Shown here in pieces: positions 1-29,237 of a DNA stretch of 64,000 nucleotides. Numbering within the stretch: the stretch's first letter is position 1; every line of letters begins with the position of its first letter. Location of the stretch: NCBI RefSeq assembly GCF_024713975.1, contig NC_091111.1, forward strand, positions 17,457,501 through 17,521,500, read 5' to 3'. The position numbers and the translations under genes were made by a program. This DNA is from Paralichthys olivaceus. Taxonomy: Eukaryota > Chordata > Actinopteri > Pleuronectiformes > Paralichthyidae. The notes beneath the pieces were generated by a model. It was not told where the DNA came from. It was given only the letters and a program-made list of their open reading frames with translations, and did no database searches.

Positions 1-1524
1 CACATGATAGATTCTGGTGCACTTATTTTCTTTTCACTTACAATATTTTGAAATATTAAATTTCATCCGGGTTGATTTATGTCATGATTTGTTTTAAACA
101 TCCATGTAAGCTAATTTATTTCAAGTGTCCTGCATTTATGTTTTTCTAAGCACATTGTTGAATTTCTTGCATAATTGAATTTAGTTGATTTGTTTAGCCA
201 GAACTTTTGTGTTTGTCACATTTTTCTGTGTTGAATGGTGTCGGTAACATAATGTAAACACAAATCTCTATTTTGTTTTCCCAGTCGAGTCTGTTAACTT
301 TTACTGAGCAGTTCATTCCCTAATATTTTGTCACATAAGCAGCCTCACTGATATTCTGTATTGTCAAGATCAGGAATATTCTTCCTGTGTTCATACAAAT
401 AATGAATCGACTAAAAAAATACTAATGTAAAATAATATTGCACAGCTGTCGGTCCTATCTGTGCAAATGCAGCCTGGTGACACGAAATCAAAGCTTGCAG
501 CTAACTATTATTATCTTTATATTTCAGTGTAATATGATAATAAATAGAAAAAAAATAGTAAAGTCTCCCAAAATCCAAAGACATTAGATCGATTAGCATT
601 AGAGTAAATGAGTGACTCTAAAATTGACTGTAGCTTGATGTCAACCCTGTGATGGACCGGGATTGTCTCCTACCCCCCCCCCCCCACAACTGTAAGGCAT
701 AAGAAGTAGACGATGGACAATAATTGAATAATCGAAATTGTCCTGCGTAAAGACCTTACACACGCTGTTAAGTTATATGCAGTTATTTTACAAAAGGGCA
801 CCAGCGCACAATAATGCGATTGATAAAATATTTTTTCCTCCAGTGTCCATGTGTAACCAGTGTGTGCCGGTGTCCCGGGGCCTTTTTTTTTTTTTTAAGT
901 CCTCTGCCTTTAAAAGGTCTTCACACCTGCTCATTACAGCCTTTGAGGGCCTGTAAGTGCTAGCCGCAGTTAGCGTAGCCTTTGAGCTTGACATTCACCC
1001 TTGCTCTTCACTTTTTAACGACCCATCTATAAAAGGTGTTAGCCTTTTAGCGACAGTCACACATAAAACTCCGACTGGCCTTTTTAGTGCAGACGCATGA
1101 TCAGAGTTTAACACCACTGTTGCCGTGGGGCTAATGGTTTTTTTTAGATTTTCATTACGAGGGGTTAGCATCATTTAGCATAAATGTGCTCATTAATCAT
1201 TATCACTGTTAATGACATCAATATTACCCCCCCTCCTCATCTCATAAGTGTGTGTGTGTGTGTGGTGTGTGTGTGTGTTAATGGGAGTTGAGGGTGTTTA
1301 TTACGCTGATCCTATGCAGACGGACTCTGCTGGACACACCTGCTCTGTGTTGCACTAATAAGGGCAGACTAATAGCTCTGTGCATGCACTGCAGCAGCTC
1401 TTTGATTGTGTGTGTATATGCACAAGTTTTATGTGTGTACGGTTAATATGTTTGCTTTGATGGGTCTAGACGAGGGCGAGCAGCAGATTTCTCAGACCTA
1501 GACTGTGTTCCGTCTGTTTCCCAG
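1..1524. other. 5' flank or intron upstream of the first visible dnmt3a exon
   Basis: No exon was found here. The stretch is AT-rich non-coding DNA with a 13-C run (673-685), a T-run (about 882-896) and an interrupted (GT)n tract (1249-1278). Positions 636-722 look like a worn copy of a common teleost dispersed repeat: a 'CTGTGATGGAC' phrase, a C-run, then 'TAAG..AGAAGTAGACGATGGA'. Because human DNMT3A has more N-terminal sequence than is visible here, further 5' exons may lie left of the window, making this an intron. Confidence 0.5.
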
Positions 1525-20242
<18,718 letters not shown>

Positions 20243-20272
20243 TCACACACCAACTCTCTCTCTCTCTGTCAT

Positions 20273-20273
<1 letters not shown>

Positions 20274-20327
<54 letters not shown>

Positions 20328-20422
20328 CGTACACACATAAACATGTAATGACAAACACACAAACATCTACACACTGTATACAGATTGTACATGAAGGTTG
20401 GCTGACACAGGATCACCAGAAA

Positions 20423-20507
<85 letters not shown>
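20274..20507. repeat. Two (CA)n microsatellites in dnmt3a 3'UTR
   Basis: Arrays at about 20274-20325 and 20423-20507, the first beginning about 30 nt after the stop codon. In RNA these are CA repeats of the kind bound by hnRNP L. Confidence 0.95.
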
Positions 20508-20509
<2 letters not shown>

Positions 20510-20529
20510 GTAGGCTGACCTTAGTCCCC

Positions 20530-20537
20530 TGGTGCTA
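20530..20537 (+). promoter_or_regulatory. dnmt3a: miR-29 seed match (8-mer) in dnmt3a 3'UTR
   Basis: TGGTGCTA is a perfect 8-mer match to the miR-29 seed, 288 nt after the stop and before the proximal poly(A) signal. DNMT3A is a known miR-29 target in mammals. Six further 7-mers (TGGTGCT) lie at 21246, 21310, 23757, 23957, 24273 and 24467. Confidence 0.6.
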
Positions 20538-20763
20538 GCTTCCTGATTTACACCAATGACTGTTTATTAAGATGGACGCCGCGTCTCCTCTTCCTCCTAC
20601 TTTACAAGAATTAATCCGAAACATCCCGGATACGTGCCGGTGCGGCCATCTTGAGCTTTTTATGCCATTTTGAGCCGGATCGGGGGGAGTGGAGCCGCCA
20701 TTTTGAGACATATCACCAACTATTTAAAAATAATAAAAACCAAAAGAAAATGATTTGATATGT

Positions 20764-20769
20764 AATAAA
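20764..20769 (+). terminator. dnmt3a: Proximal poly(A) signal of dnmt3a
   Basis: AATAAA about 520 nt after the stop, followed within 35-65 nt by a GGTGGGTGGGGGTGGG... G-rich tract that fits a downstream element. Confidence 0.5.
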
Positions 20770-20800
20770 GGTTTGTGACCTTTACTGCAGCCAGCCGACA

Positions 20801-20828
20801 GGTGGGTGGGGGTGGGGGGGGGGGGGGG
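20801..20828 (+). repeat. G-rich tract with quadruplex potential
   Basis: G-runs separated by single T, ending in a run of 15 G, just downstream of the proximal poly(A) signal. Confidence 0.85.
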
Positions 20829-21679
20829 CAATCAAGACATTTAGGCTTTGCTTTCGGGAGCTGTCGTGTTTTCCATCTTTATAAACAGACGTTGATTTAC
20901 ACAAACGGACACACACACACTGGTGCAGAGTCTCTGTACTGTAAATCTCCACACACAAACTTCCTGTCCAACCTTGAAACTGATGTCTTCTGGCTTTACT
21001 CTGTGGTGGCAGCTGGAGTTCAAACCTCCAGGGGGTGCAAAGCTGACACAGACGCCCTAACATTTTTTTTTTAATTTTTTTTTTTTTTTATACAGAACGC
21101 TCTGAACACATCAACACACCAATGATTTCCTCTCAACCACAACACGTAACTGTATTCATGTGTAGTGACAGTGCTGCTGGTACATTACAGTGCAACCAAC
21201 ACAAATACATACAAAAACAAACACACACACTCCAGTAAATGCTCGTGGTGCTGGTCAGGCAGTGATAAGAGTCCTAATGGTGCCACTTTAATAACACTTT
21301 TACAGTTCTTGGTGCTCTTAGACACTGAACAATCTCAGGTTGTTTCAGTCGCTGCAGTTTTATTTCCCAACCTGAGTTAAACTAATCGATTATGAGCAGG
21401 TAGACGCAAAACACCGGCCAAGAGAGGAGATCCTGAGGTTTCATTGATTTCATTAGATCTGGTGTGAAAGTACCGGCAGGACAGTATCCCATAGAGATCA
21501 GGACTAAATCAGATTGAAATTTGTTCTGTTTCCTGGAGGAAATGCTGCTCTGGAAGGAAAAATCTCAGGGATTGAGGTAAACAACAAAGTCTTAATGACA
21601 ATTCAAAGTGATTTACATCTAATAAAACAACGAGAAATAACGAAATAAACTAGAAGATCCAAATGCTTACGCCCTGGCT

Positions 21680-21810
21680 CACCTCACCGATCTGCTCCGG
21701 AATCAAATAGATGCTTCCTGGCTCACGCTCCACTCGTCCACAGAATTATTTTTGCAATCCTGCTAACTAACAAACAGACAGATGAAAACAACGTCTTTGT
21801 CAGTGTCCGT
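21680..21810. repeat. Dispersed teleost repeat (copy 2 of 3)
   Basis: Worn copy of the family at 11040-11215: 'GCTTCCTGGCTCACGCTCCA', then 'CAATCCTGCTAACTAACAAA' and 'CAGACAGATGAAAAC'. Confidence 0.5.
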
Positions 21811-23832
21811 GAATTTTGTGAGTGCGGCTGCAGGTTAAGGTTATACTCAATGTACCTACTGTTTATTTATATCCACAGGAATATTCCTCGTCTCTGCGGA
21901 TGAGGCATATTCTTCATATCGTCATGAAAATACTTTTAAAGTCAGATTGAAGTAGGAAAGTCTCGGACATGTCGACAACAACCGATGAAAACTGCATGAC
22001 AAGAGCGCGCACGCTCATGTTGGGTTAAAAACCGTCTCTGTGTTCATTTCCCAGGGTTAGTGTCTGAGATCAGTGTGTTAGAATATTGTGAACATAATCA
22101 GCACAAAGAATGAAATCAGCTTTTATGCTCAGTACCTTTAACAGCTGCAGGTTTTCATACCAGTGTTCTTTCTTAAAACTCTGTACTGTGTGAATATTGC
22201 GTGATTAGGTATGATGTATATTAAGGTTCGCTAATTGCTGTGAAATACTGTAGCATTTTAACGATGGGTAATTTACCTTGTGTTTATTTTATGCTGTTGG
22301 ATTGCATTGATTACTGTTAACTGTTGCTCCAACGACTGTGACGTTCATCTTGATGGTGCACATTTGGAAGTATACTGTTTGTCAGTTGTCTGATAGTGAA
22401 TGTAGCAGAGGTTTCTCACATTGGTTTGGAGTTTGTTATCGTCTGCATTGATTTAGTGCCGGTGAACGAGACGTCATCAGGTGACGGTAGATGTCATAAT
22501 ACTGTTCCAACCCCCCGGACACACTTACTGGGATCATTTCATTAAGTTGTCAGTGACAAACCTGCATCTCAACCCAAACCCAGTTACTGTGAAGTGTAGA
22601 TATAAGATAGTCTTTCTCTGTAGCGGCTCGTTTTTAATCATGAGCACGGCTTTAATTTTGACTGACACGTTCTGCACTGTCAGTCATGATGAATCGTGGA
22701 CGCCCGCTGACGTAATCATTCTCTGATTCAATTAGTGAGATTGAATTACTATTAATGGCAAAACCACATAAGGATTTTTTATTTGTCTTATCTTTACGAC
22801 CTTGACTTTACTCTGTTTAAAGTTTGCTTTGTAGATTTTGTGAAAAAAAAATCTCACATCGCTAGAAATCGCTCATTATTTTATTGGTTTTTGAATTTTG
22901 AAATCTTTTACCTGCAATAGTCAAACAATGGCCCTTCAACAAAAATATCTGACCTCTGAACTCTGTATTTATTTAAATAGATAAAACAACAGTCAGTATG
23001 TTAGCTGTTTTTAGCTTCTAGCTTGTTGCAACTATGAAATCAAATATTAAAAACAGATTTACAACTCTGTATTTTTCCACCATGCTTATAACCCTATTGA
23101 AACAAATACTGAATGTTTATATCATCTTCCTCTCCCTCAAAACCCAATTAACTCCCCACGTCATCCCCACTTCTGGATTGATCGATTTGTAATCAAAAAT
23201 ATTTCAGGCTCTTAGGCTCCGTCCATCAGGTTTAACTCATCCTGTGAGATTATTTCTTCTTTGAGTGCAGCTTCAAATTGAATTCCAGTTTGCAAAGTGT
23301 AGGTCCTTTCAGAGCAGAACAACCTGAACACTTCCAGGTATTTATTTTTCCTGCGCCTCAGCTCCAGCGTTGTCGTCTTGTGTCTGCTGACAAAGTTAAA
23401 AAAGCTCTCATAGTTGCACCTCGACTTTGCTTCATAGGGATCAAAACACTGCAGCGACATCCAGTAAAACCAGAGACAGACATTTACTTTGTAGACTCTC
23501 TGCTGGTTTTCTACTTCCTGTGACTGAAACAGACAGCCCTGGATAAATAACAGATACTTCCTTACACAACACAGATGCAACTGTTCAACCTCTATTATGC
23601 CCAATGCATGCTGGGATAATCCCAGACCCTTTCTGACTTTGAACGGGCATAAGCAGGTAAACAATAAGGAGATGATACACACCTTAACGCCATGTGTAAC
23701 CGTCACTGGAGACAGTTGTGTGTTTTATTCAGACAGGGCTGTCATCTCTTTCAGTCTGGTGCTTCTGGTCTTGAGACGACCAACAATCTTTTCTCCAGGA
23801 AGCCTTCTGATCCTCTGACCTTCCTCAGATAC

Positions 23833-23998
23833 CAGCCAACAACTGGACACACACACACACACACACAAACAAATACACAGTAACACAAAACAACAGTAAA
23901 CCAGCAGGTTCGACATGTTTTCCCAAGTTTGCTCTTCGTTTTTACAACCAATCGTCTGGTGCTTTCTAAACTCTTTTTTACAGCGCTCTTGCAGGCCT

Positions 23999-24065
<67 letters not shown>

Positions 24066-24088
24066 ACACAGACACACACACACACCCA
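23833..24088. repeat. (CA)n microsatellites
   Basis: A short CA array near 23849-23867 and a long one at 24001-24088 with CT and CAGA interruptions near its end. Reading frames that cross them (Thr-His or Val-Cys runs) are artefacts. Confidence 0.95.
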
Positions 24089-24749
24089 CACTCTCTGACC
24101 CACACACACATTTTGCTACAAACATGGTGCAGACATTCGCCCTTCTCCTTTCTCTGCGACACACATCACTAACACACACATACAAGCATACACACTGTGG
24201 ATTCGCCGGCTGCCTGCTGCCATCAGGCTGGCCACGGCACCCCCGGGTGTGACATCGCCACCCTGCGTCACTTGGTGCTCCCAACCCCCACCCGGCCCAC
24301 CCCCCACCGAAACCCCCCCCCCCTTCCACCTCACCCCCAGGTGCTGCATGTCAGTCAGTCAGTGTAATCTCTGATTTCATGTTAGATTAGGGAGTAAAGA
24401 TAATAAAAATAATGGTAATAATATTACAATAATAATCTGTTATTGTGTGTGTGTACTGTTCCAGGTTGGTGCTCAGTTCAGTTCAGTCTCAGCCTGTAGA
24501 GGGGAGAGAGAGAGGCTCGAGAAAGCATATATTACAGTTAGTATAGTGACTTGTTCTATTGTATCCAAGGAGGCCGGAAGAAATTGTTGTTATAAGCGAT
24601 GAGCCAAAGGACACACGCTCTCAAACAGGAGACGAGCTGAAGTGGCACCCGCTTCGTGGGAAATTGGTGAAAATGTCAAGAATATGCTGCATCTCCCAAT
24701 AAGTCTGTGGATCTAAAGCTTAGTCCGGAATTACACCAACATTAAATGG

Positions 24750-24850
24750 GGTTTTTCTTGCCCCATGTCCCGTCCTTCCATCTAACTTCTGTGTGATTCT
24801 GCTGACAAACAAACCAAGAGGTGAAAATGTCACCTCCTCGTAATAAGAAG
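24750..24850. repeat. Dispersed teleost repeat (copy 3 of 3)
   Basis: Short worn copy: 'CCCGTCCTTCCATCTAACTT', 'GTGATTCTGCTGACAAACAA', 'GTGAAAATGTCACCTCCT'. Confidence 0.5.
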
Positions 24851-25539
24851 GATCCTGTGGTCTCTTCCCTTTTATCTTGTATTTGGAAAAGTAAACTTTC
24901 CTGAAACAGGGACCACAGTTGTGAACCACTGGCTTTTGTCCCATCAGATTTTTCTGCAGACGTTACTTCAGTGTGTGTCTGTTTGAGAGCGGTGCAGTTC
25001 GGTCAGAAGCGAGAGTCGATATCTTTAAATGATGGGTGACACGGTGATGGTGTTTCTGTTCGCCTACATCGACAGCTGTTAGGCTGAGTGATGCGCTGTT
25101 TTAAACACTGATACACAAACAAATACACACAGATACACACTGTTACTGACACACAGAGCGAACGGCGCTCGGACGCAGAGACACACGCACAACACGTACA
25201 CACACAATGCTGTGGCGCATGCAGACACTCATCTCATGGACTAAATGAAAGATGAGCTTTTCGGGAAAAGGAGGAACTGGTGGTGTTTCAAAAGGTGCTA
25301 AAATTTTATCTGAAAATAAGAAAAATATATTGTTAGGAATATAAATCAAGTTTGTCTTTACAATGACTGTATTTAAGTTTGTCGTAGTAATGAAAAGGCA
25401 CTATTATTATTTTACTCTTGTATGAATATGAACTAATTAAAAAAAGCATTTTAACTTTGTACTTGAACAATGTAAGAAATGAACCGTGAATAAAAAAAAG
25501 GACTGTTTCTTGTGATCCAGCCTGAAAATCTCCATGTTT

Positions 25540-25542
25540 TTC

Positions 25543-25580
<38 letters not shown>
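25540..25580. repeat. (GT)n microsatellite
   Basis: Uninterrupted GT array between dnmt3a and dpysl5. Confidence 0.95.
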
Positions 25581-25581
<1 letters not shown>

Positions 25582-25861
25582 AGTGAGAAATATAATAACC
25601 TGTGAAGTCAAAACTTAACTCAAGCTCCTATTGTTTTCTGTGTCTAACAGCTAATTTAACTGTGGCGGATGTCAGTTCTCTCTCCAGGCTCCGCTGTGGC
25701 TCAGCAAGGTTTTTGAGATTTTCCAATTTACCATCACTTCACTGAAGCCAGGGTAAAGTAGAACCACCGGGGAACTACCAGATGGCGTATTTGTATTTAA
25801 TCTCGTTGTGAAGTTGTGTTTAATTGCACTGACACAATGAAGGGAAAGAATCATGCATGTT

Positions 25862-26112
25862 GCTCTGTCTCAGTACTCAGGATGGATTGACCCTTTATAT
25901 TTAAAGCGAGTCCTCTCTACGGAGGCCGCCATGTTTTTGTTTTACAGTAGACTGGACAAACCAAACCTTTTTGAGTTTTTATGACAACTGAAGGTTTCCA
26001 TATAGGTTCTCCCTCGTGTTTGGAAGGGGAGGGTGAGGTGAGGGGTGTTCAGCTGCAACATGACACTTCACCACTAGATGTCACTAAATTCTACACGCTG
26101 GACCTTTAAGAA
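25862..26112. repeat. Dispersed teleost repeat (unclassified, well preserved)
   Basis: The phrases 'GGCCGCCATGTTTTTGTTTT', 'GTAGACTGGACAAACCAAAC', 'GAAGGTTTCCATATAGGTTC', 'ACTTCACCACTAGATGTCAC' and 'TAAATTCTACACGCTGGACC' follow the order of a very common teleost repeat. No reading frame is expected. Confidence 0.65.
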
Positions 26113-26929
26113 TGTATTAATCATCATTGATCTCCATCAGCTCTGGTGTTTAAATCTCTTCCCTCTGTTAATCTCTTCCTGTGAATTCTCTCCAGCGTCA
26201 CTCTGCCATGCTGTCAGGTGGGCGTGTCTCCACTCTGAGGCTTCTCAGCGCCATATTGTTGCCTTCACGTGCTGCTTGTAAACGCTTGTTGACCAAAGTG
26301 CAGCATTCGTGTGCTGCAGATCAGAATATCAAACTTGCTGAATTGGATTTCTTTTTTCGTTGACTGATGTTTTGTCGTGGAGATCGATCGGTGCACAACA
26401 GAAAGAAAAGCAGAACAAAATAGAGTGAATGTAGTTGTTAGTAATTAATATGTCCATCCTTTTATATATTTGCCAATGAAATACTACAGAACATTACATT
26501 TTCTATAATATGTATAGATAATATAATATTTTACTATCAATTCGGTTTTGGGTAAATTTTAGAGTATTGCCATTTTGCAATATGGGCGTATTATCCATGA
26601 CACTATTTAACAATAGGAAATTACTTTACTGATCCCTCAGAGAAAGTATACATGTTAAAGAAGTAGAAAAGACAATGTAATATAATAAAAAATAAATAAA
26701 CAAAGATAAATTCCTTAAGTGAAATAAAATATATGTGAAGAAATTAGAAACAAGACTGAATAAACAAAGCATCGAACATAAACAAAATACTGTGGAGCAG
26801 GATCTGTCCTATTGTTATAATTCATGTTGTTTTCTTAATACACACAGGGATCATAAATAATGTCTCAGGTTTGAATCTTCACCTGTTCTTCACTAATTAT
26901 TCATTTTAAAAAACCAAAACGTCATATTT
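26113..26929. other. Intergenic AT-rich stretch before the dpysl5 promoter
   Basis: Nothing recognisable. The sequence is AT-rich, and its open frames are short with no conserved motif. Confidence 0.6.
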
Positions 26930-27188
26930 CCGGTGAGCAAGTGAAGGCAGCACGGGAAGCAACAGACGCGCCCCTGCCCTGCGGTCACATCTCCCCTCCC
27001 ATTGGTCGGACGTCCCCGTCACTCAGACTTCCACGGCCTGTGATTGGCCGGACGCCGGCTGGTGGGCGGACGCGCATCTCGAGGCTCGCGCTGCTCCAGC
27101 TGTCCGCGCGCACTCTGCTGCTGGGCAACGGAGAGAAGCAGAGCGCGAGGCCGGCGGAGGGGCTCTGAAGACCGGACAAAAAAACCAG
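26930..27188 (+). promoter_or_regulatory. dpysl5: dpysl5 CpG-island promoter and non-coding first exon
   Basis: Sharply GC- and CpG-rich block in AT-rich surroundings. Two inverted CCAAT boxes (ATTGG at 27001-27005 and 27043-27047) sit 42 bp apart. About 55-140 bp further on, a transcript could start and end at a donor CAG|GTACCA (last exon base 27188). The next acceptor that makes sense is at 32088, four bases before the dpysl5 ATG. The start site itself is inferred. Confidence 0.6.
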
Positions 27189-27352
27189 GTACCACCCGCC
27201 TCAGAATGCTCACATGTCACCGGTTATTTAATATGTCGCGGGACGAGTTCAACCATTTTGATTTTCTGTCTCCAGTGTGTTTTTAATGTTTAAATGAAGC
27301 GTTTGATCTCATTCGGTCCTGGGCTCCGCCACTTGCTGACGTCAGTTTCGTT

Positions 27353-27398
27353 TAATATCATGGAGCTAATATCATGGAGCTAATATCATGGAGCTAAT
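27353..27398. repeat. 14-bp tandem repeat, three copies
   Basis: TAATATCATGGAGC occurs three times head to tail with no mismatch (27353, 27367, 27381), followed by TAAT. It lies 165 bp downstream of the dpysl5 first-exon donor. Confidence 0.95.
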
Positions 27399-27635
27399 TA
27401 GATCTCTGCTGTTTGTTCTACGTGCTCTCTCGCGGTCACGGTGCGTTTAACCGTTAACCGCCACTGAGAATGAATGAACGTGAGAAAGAAAAATCGATGA
27501 CAGTGAATGAGTTTCACGTAAATCCAGTGAAAAATCAGTCAAACCGGGAGAAAGCGTCGTGTGTGTGTGTGTGTGTCGTCGGTGCAGTAAGGCTCAGTGT
27601 AATGTGTGTGTACGTGGTGTGCCATCGTTGCAATA

Positions 27636-27637
27636 AG

Positions 27638-27668
<31 letters not shown>

Positions 27669-27962
27669 TGATCGTTATGTAAGTCTGCCCTTCCTCTATA
27701 TGTTATTCTCTCATCTACCAAATACGTTGAGTTACGGTGGTGATGAAGAGGAGGGTCTGCAGGAGTCGTCCTGAATACAAACGAGCCTGCTGGTGTGTGT
27801 GTGTGTGTGTGTGTGTGTGTATTACACTGTTGTGTGCATGTGGCTGCCTTCATCTTTTGCATGATTCTCAGTTTTTCCTCCCTCTCTCATTATTGGCTTC
27901 TTCGTGTAGGTGTCGCACACACACCTGCTTTGGTTTGTGTGTGTGTGTGTGTGTGTGTGTGT
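27636..27962. repeat. Three (TG)n microsatellites
   Basis: TG arrays near 27636-27668, 27792-27819 and 27930-27962 within dpysl5 intron 1. Confidence 0.9.
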
Positions 27963-28845
27963 TTGTTCGAGGGTCCTTCAGGAGGATCATGAGATCATCG
28001 GTGCATCACGGTGAGCTGGATGCTCAGATCCTTCTCAGATGATGCAACTCTCGGCCTACTCGTGTTGTATTCCTGTATTTGAGCATCTATTCCATTATAA
28101 GCACGGGTGGTCACGTGTTTTGTGATTCCAGGTGCTGTGGATGAGGATTATTATCACTGAGACAGAGTTTGTCTTGTCATAGCTTTGAAATTAGAGTGGA
28201 CGTCGCCTAAATTCTCAGGCGGTGTTAAAATGTGCTGCTTCAGAAAGCAATGAATAGGATTCAGATGCTGTCTGATCATCCACCATCCTTTTTGTTCGAG
28301 GCGTATACCAACCCTTTAAAGCACATCGATTCACCTAGCATGCCCATATCAGAAATACTATGCATATTAAATATTATGCATCCCAGGATAAAGTGAATGT
28401 AAGGTCGTATGTAAATGCGAGCACATCTGTCTGTTCAGTGCAAACAGAAAACGGTGGCATCTGCTGTGAGCATCTAAATCAGAGGATGTCGGCAGCAGAG
28501 CTAATCAAGTAAAGTTTGTCCTGTTGGTGGCACCGAAATGGAAACGCCCCCAGGTAATTTAAAATCAAAATGATTCATCCTGTCAGGAACTTAAATAAGC
28601 TCAGTGAATGTCTCATATATCTTCTCGTCAAAGCTGATGTCTTTGCCTGTAGGTGGCACCAGAGAGAAGGTGGGGGACAGGTCAGGCGAAAGGTCAAAGG
28701 TTTAAAAAAAAAAAGCTGTAAATGCTCTCAGTAGGTTTTTTTTTTTAAATAGTCTTAATGCCCCAAGTTGTAGAAGAAAGGAAAGAAGTGCAGTAAAATA
28801 TGGAGACACCCGTACATCTTCCACAATAATACACTAGTACAGAAG

Positions 28846-28848
<3 letters not shown>

Positions 28849-28896
<48 letters not shown>

Positions 28897-28987
28897 CCTA
28901 ATCCTCAGGAGTGATGCCCCAGTTAGTTATGTGGTTATTGTATGTTTATCTTTGTGTGATTCACTAATGTTCTATTCACTCTCATGC

Positions 28988-29046
<59 letters not shown>

Positions 29047-29148
29047 TCATATTGACACTCACCGTACACTGTCCCTCCCTGTGGCGATTACTCCACAGAT
29101 CAAGCAGGAGTCAGCAGCTGTCTGCTCCTTTCTTCTCACTTACACCAT

Positions 29149-29234
<86 letters not shown>
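28849..29234. repeat. Compound (GA)n and (CA)n microsatellites
   Basis: (GA)n at 28849-28892, (CA)n at 28989-29041 and a longer (CA)n at 29149-29234. The Arg-Glu and Thr-His reading frames here come from the repeats. Confidence 0.95.

Positions 29235-29237
<3 letters not shown>

Larger units (their letters stand above)
20243..25494 (+). other. dnmt3a: Probable long dnmt3a 3'UTR and downstream region
   Basis: After the TAG at 20240 there is no further coding exon before the dpysl5 promoter. The first poly(A) signal followed by a G/U-rich element is at 20764-20769. Later AATAAA hexamers occur at 24402-24407 and 25489-25494. The region holds two long (CA)n arrays, a G-rich tract, two worn dispersed repeats, another (CA)n array and seven miR-29 seed matches, which argue that transcription continues past 24.4 kb. 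The true 3' end cannot be fixed from sequence. Confidence 0.5.

Noticed and set aside
20243-20503. Cys-Val repeat frame on the minus strand
   Set aside because: Product of (CA)n arrays in the dnmt3a 3'UTR.
23212-23706. 164-codon frame on the minus strand
   Set aside because: No domain, repeats or family resemblance that I can see; a few frames of this length are expected by chance in 128 kb of double-strand sequence. Lies in the presumed dnmt3a 3'UTR region. A protein search would settle it.
24060-24349. Gly-rich minus-strand frames
   Set aside because: Arise from a C-rich stretch and an adjoining CA array; no conserved protein.
27353-27398. Possible CRISPR-like or att-type direct repeats
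   Set aside because: Three contiguous 14-bp copies without spacers in a vertebrate intron; a plain tandem repeat. No CRISPR, phage or insertion-sequence features occur in the window.
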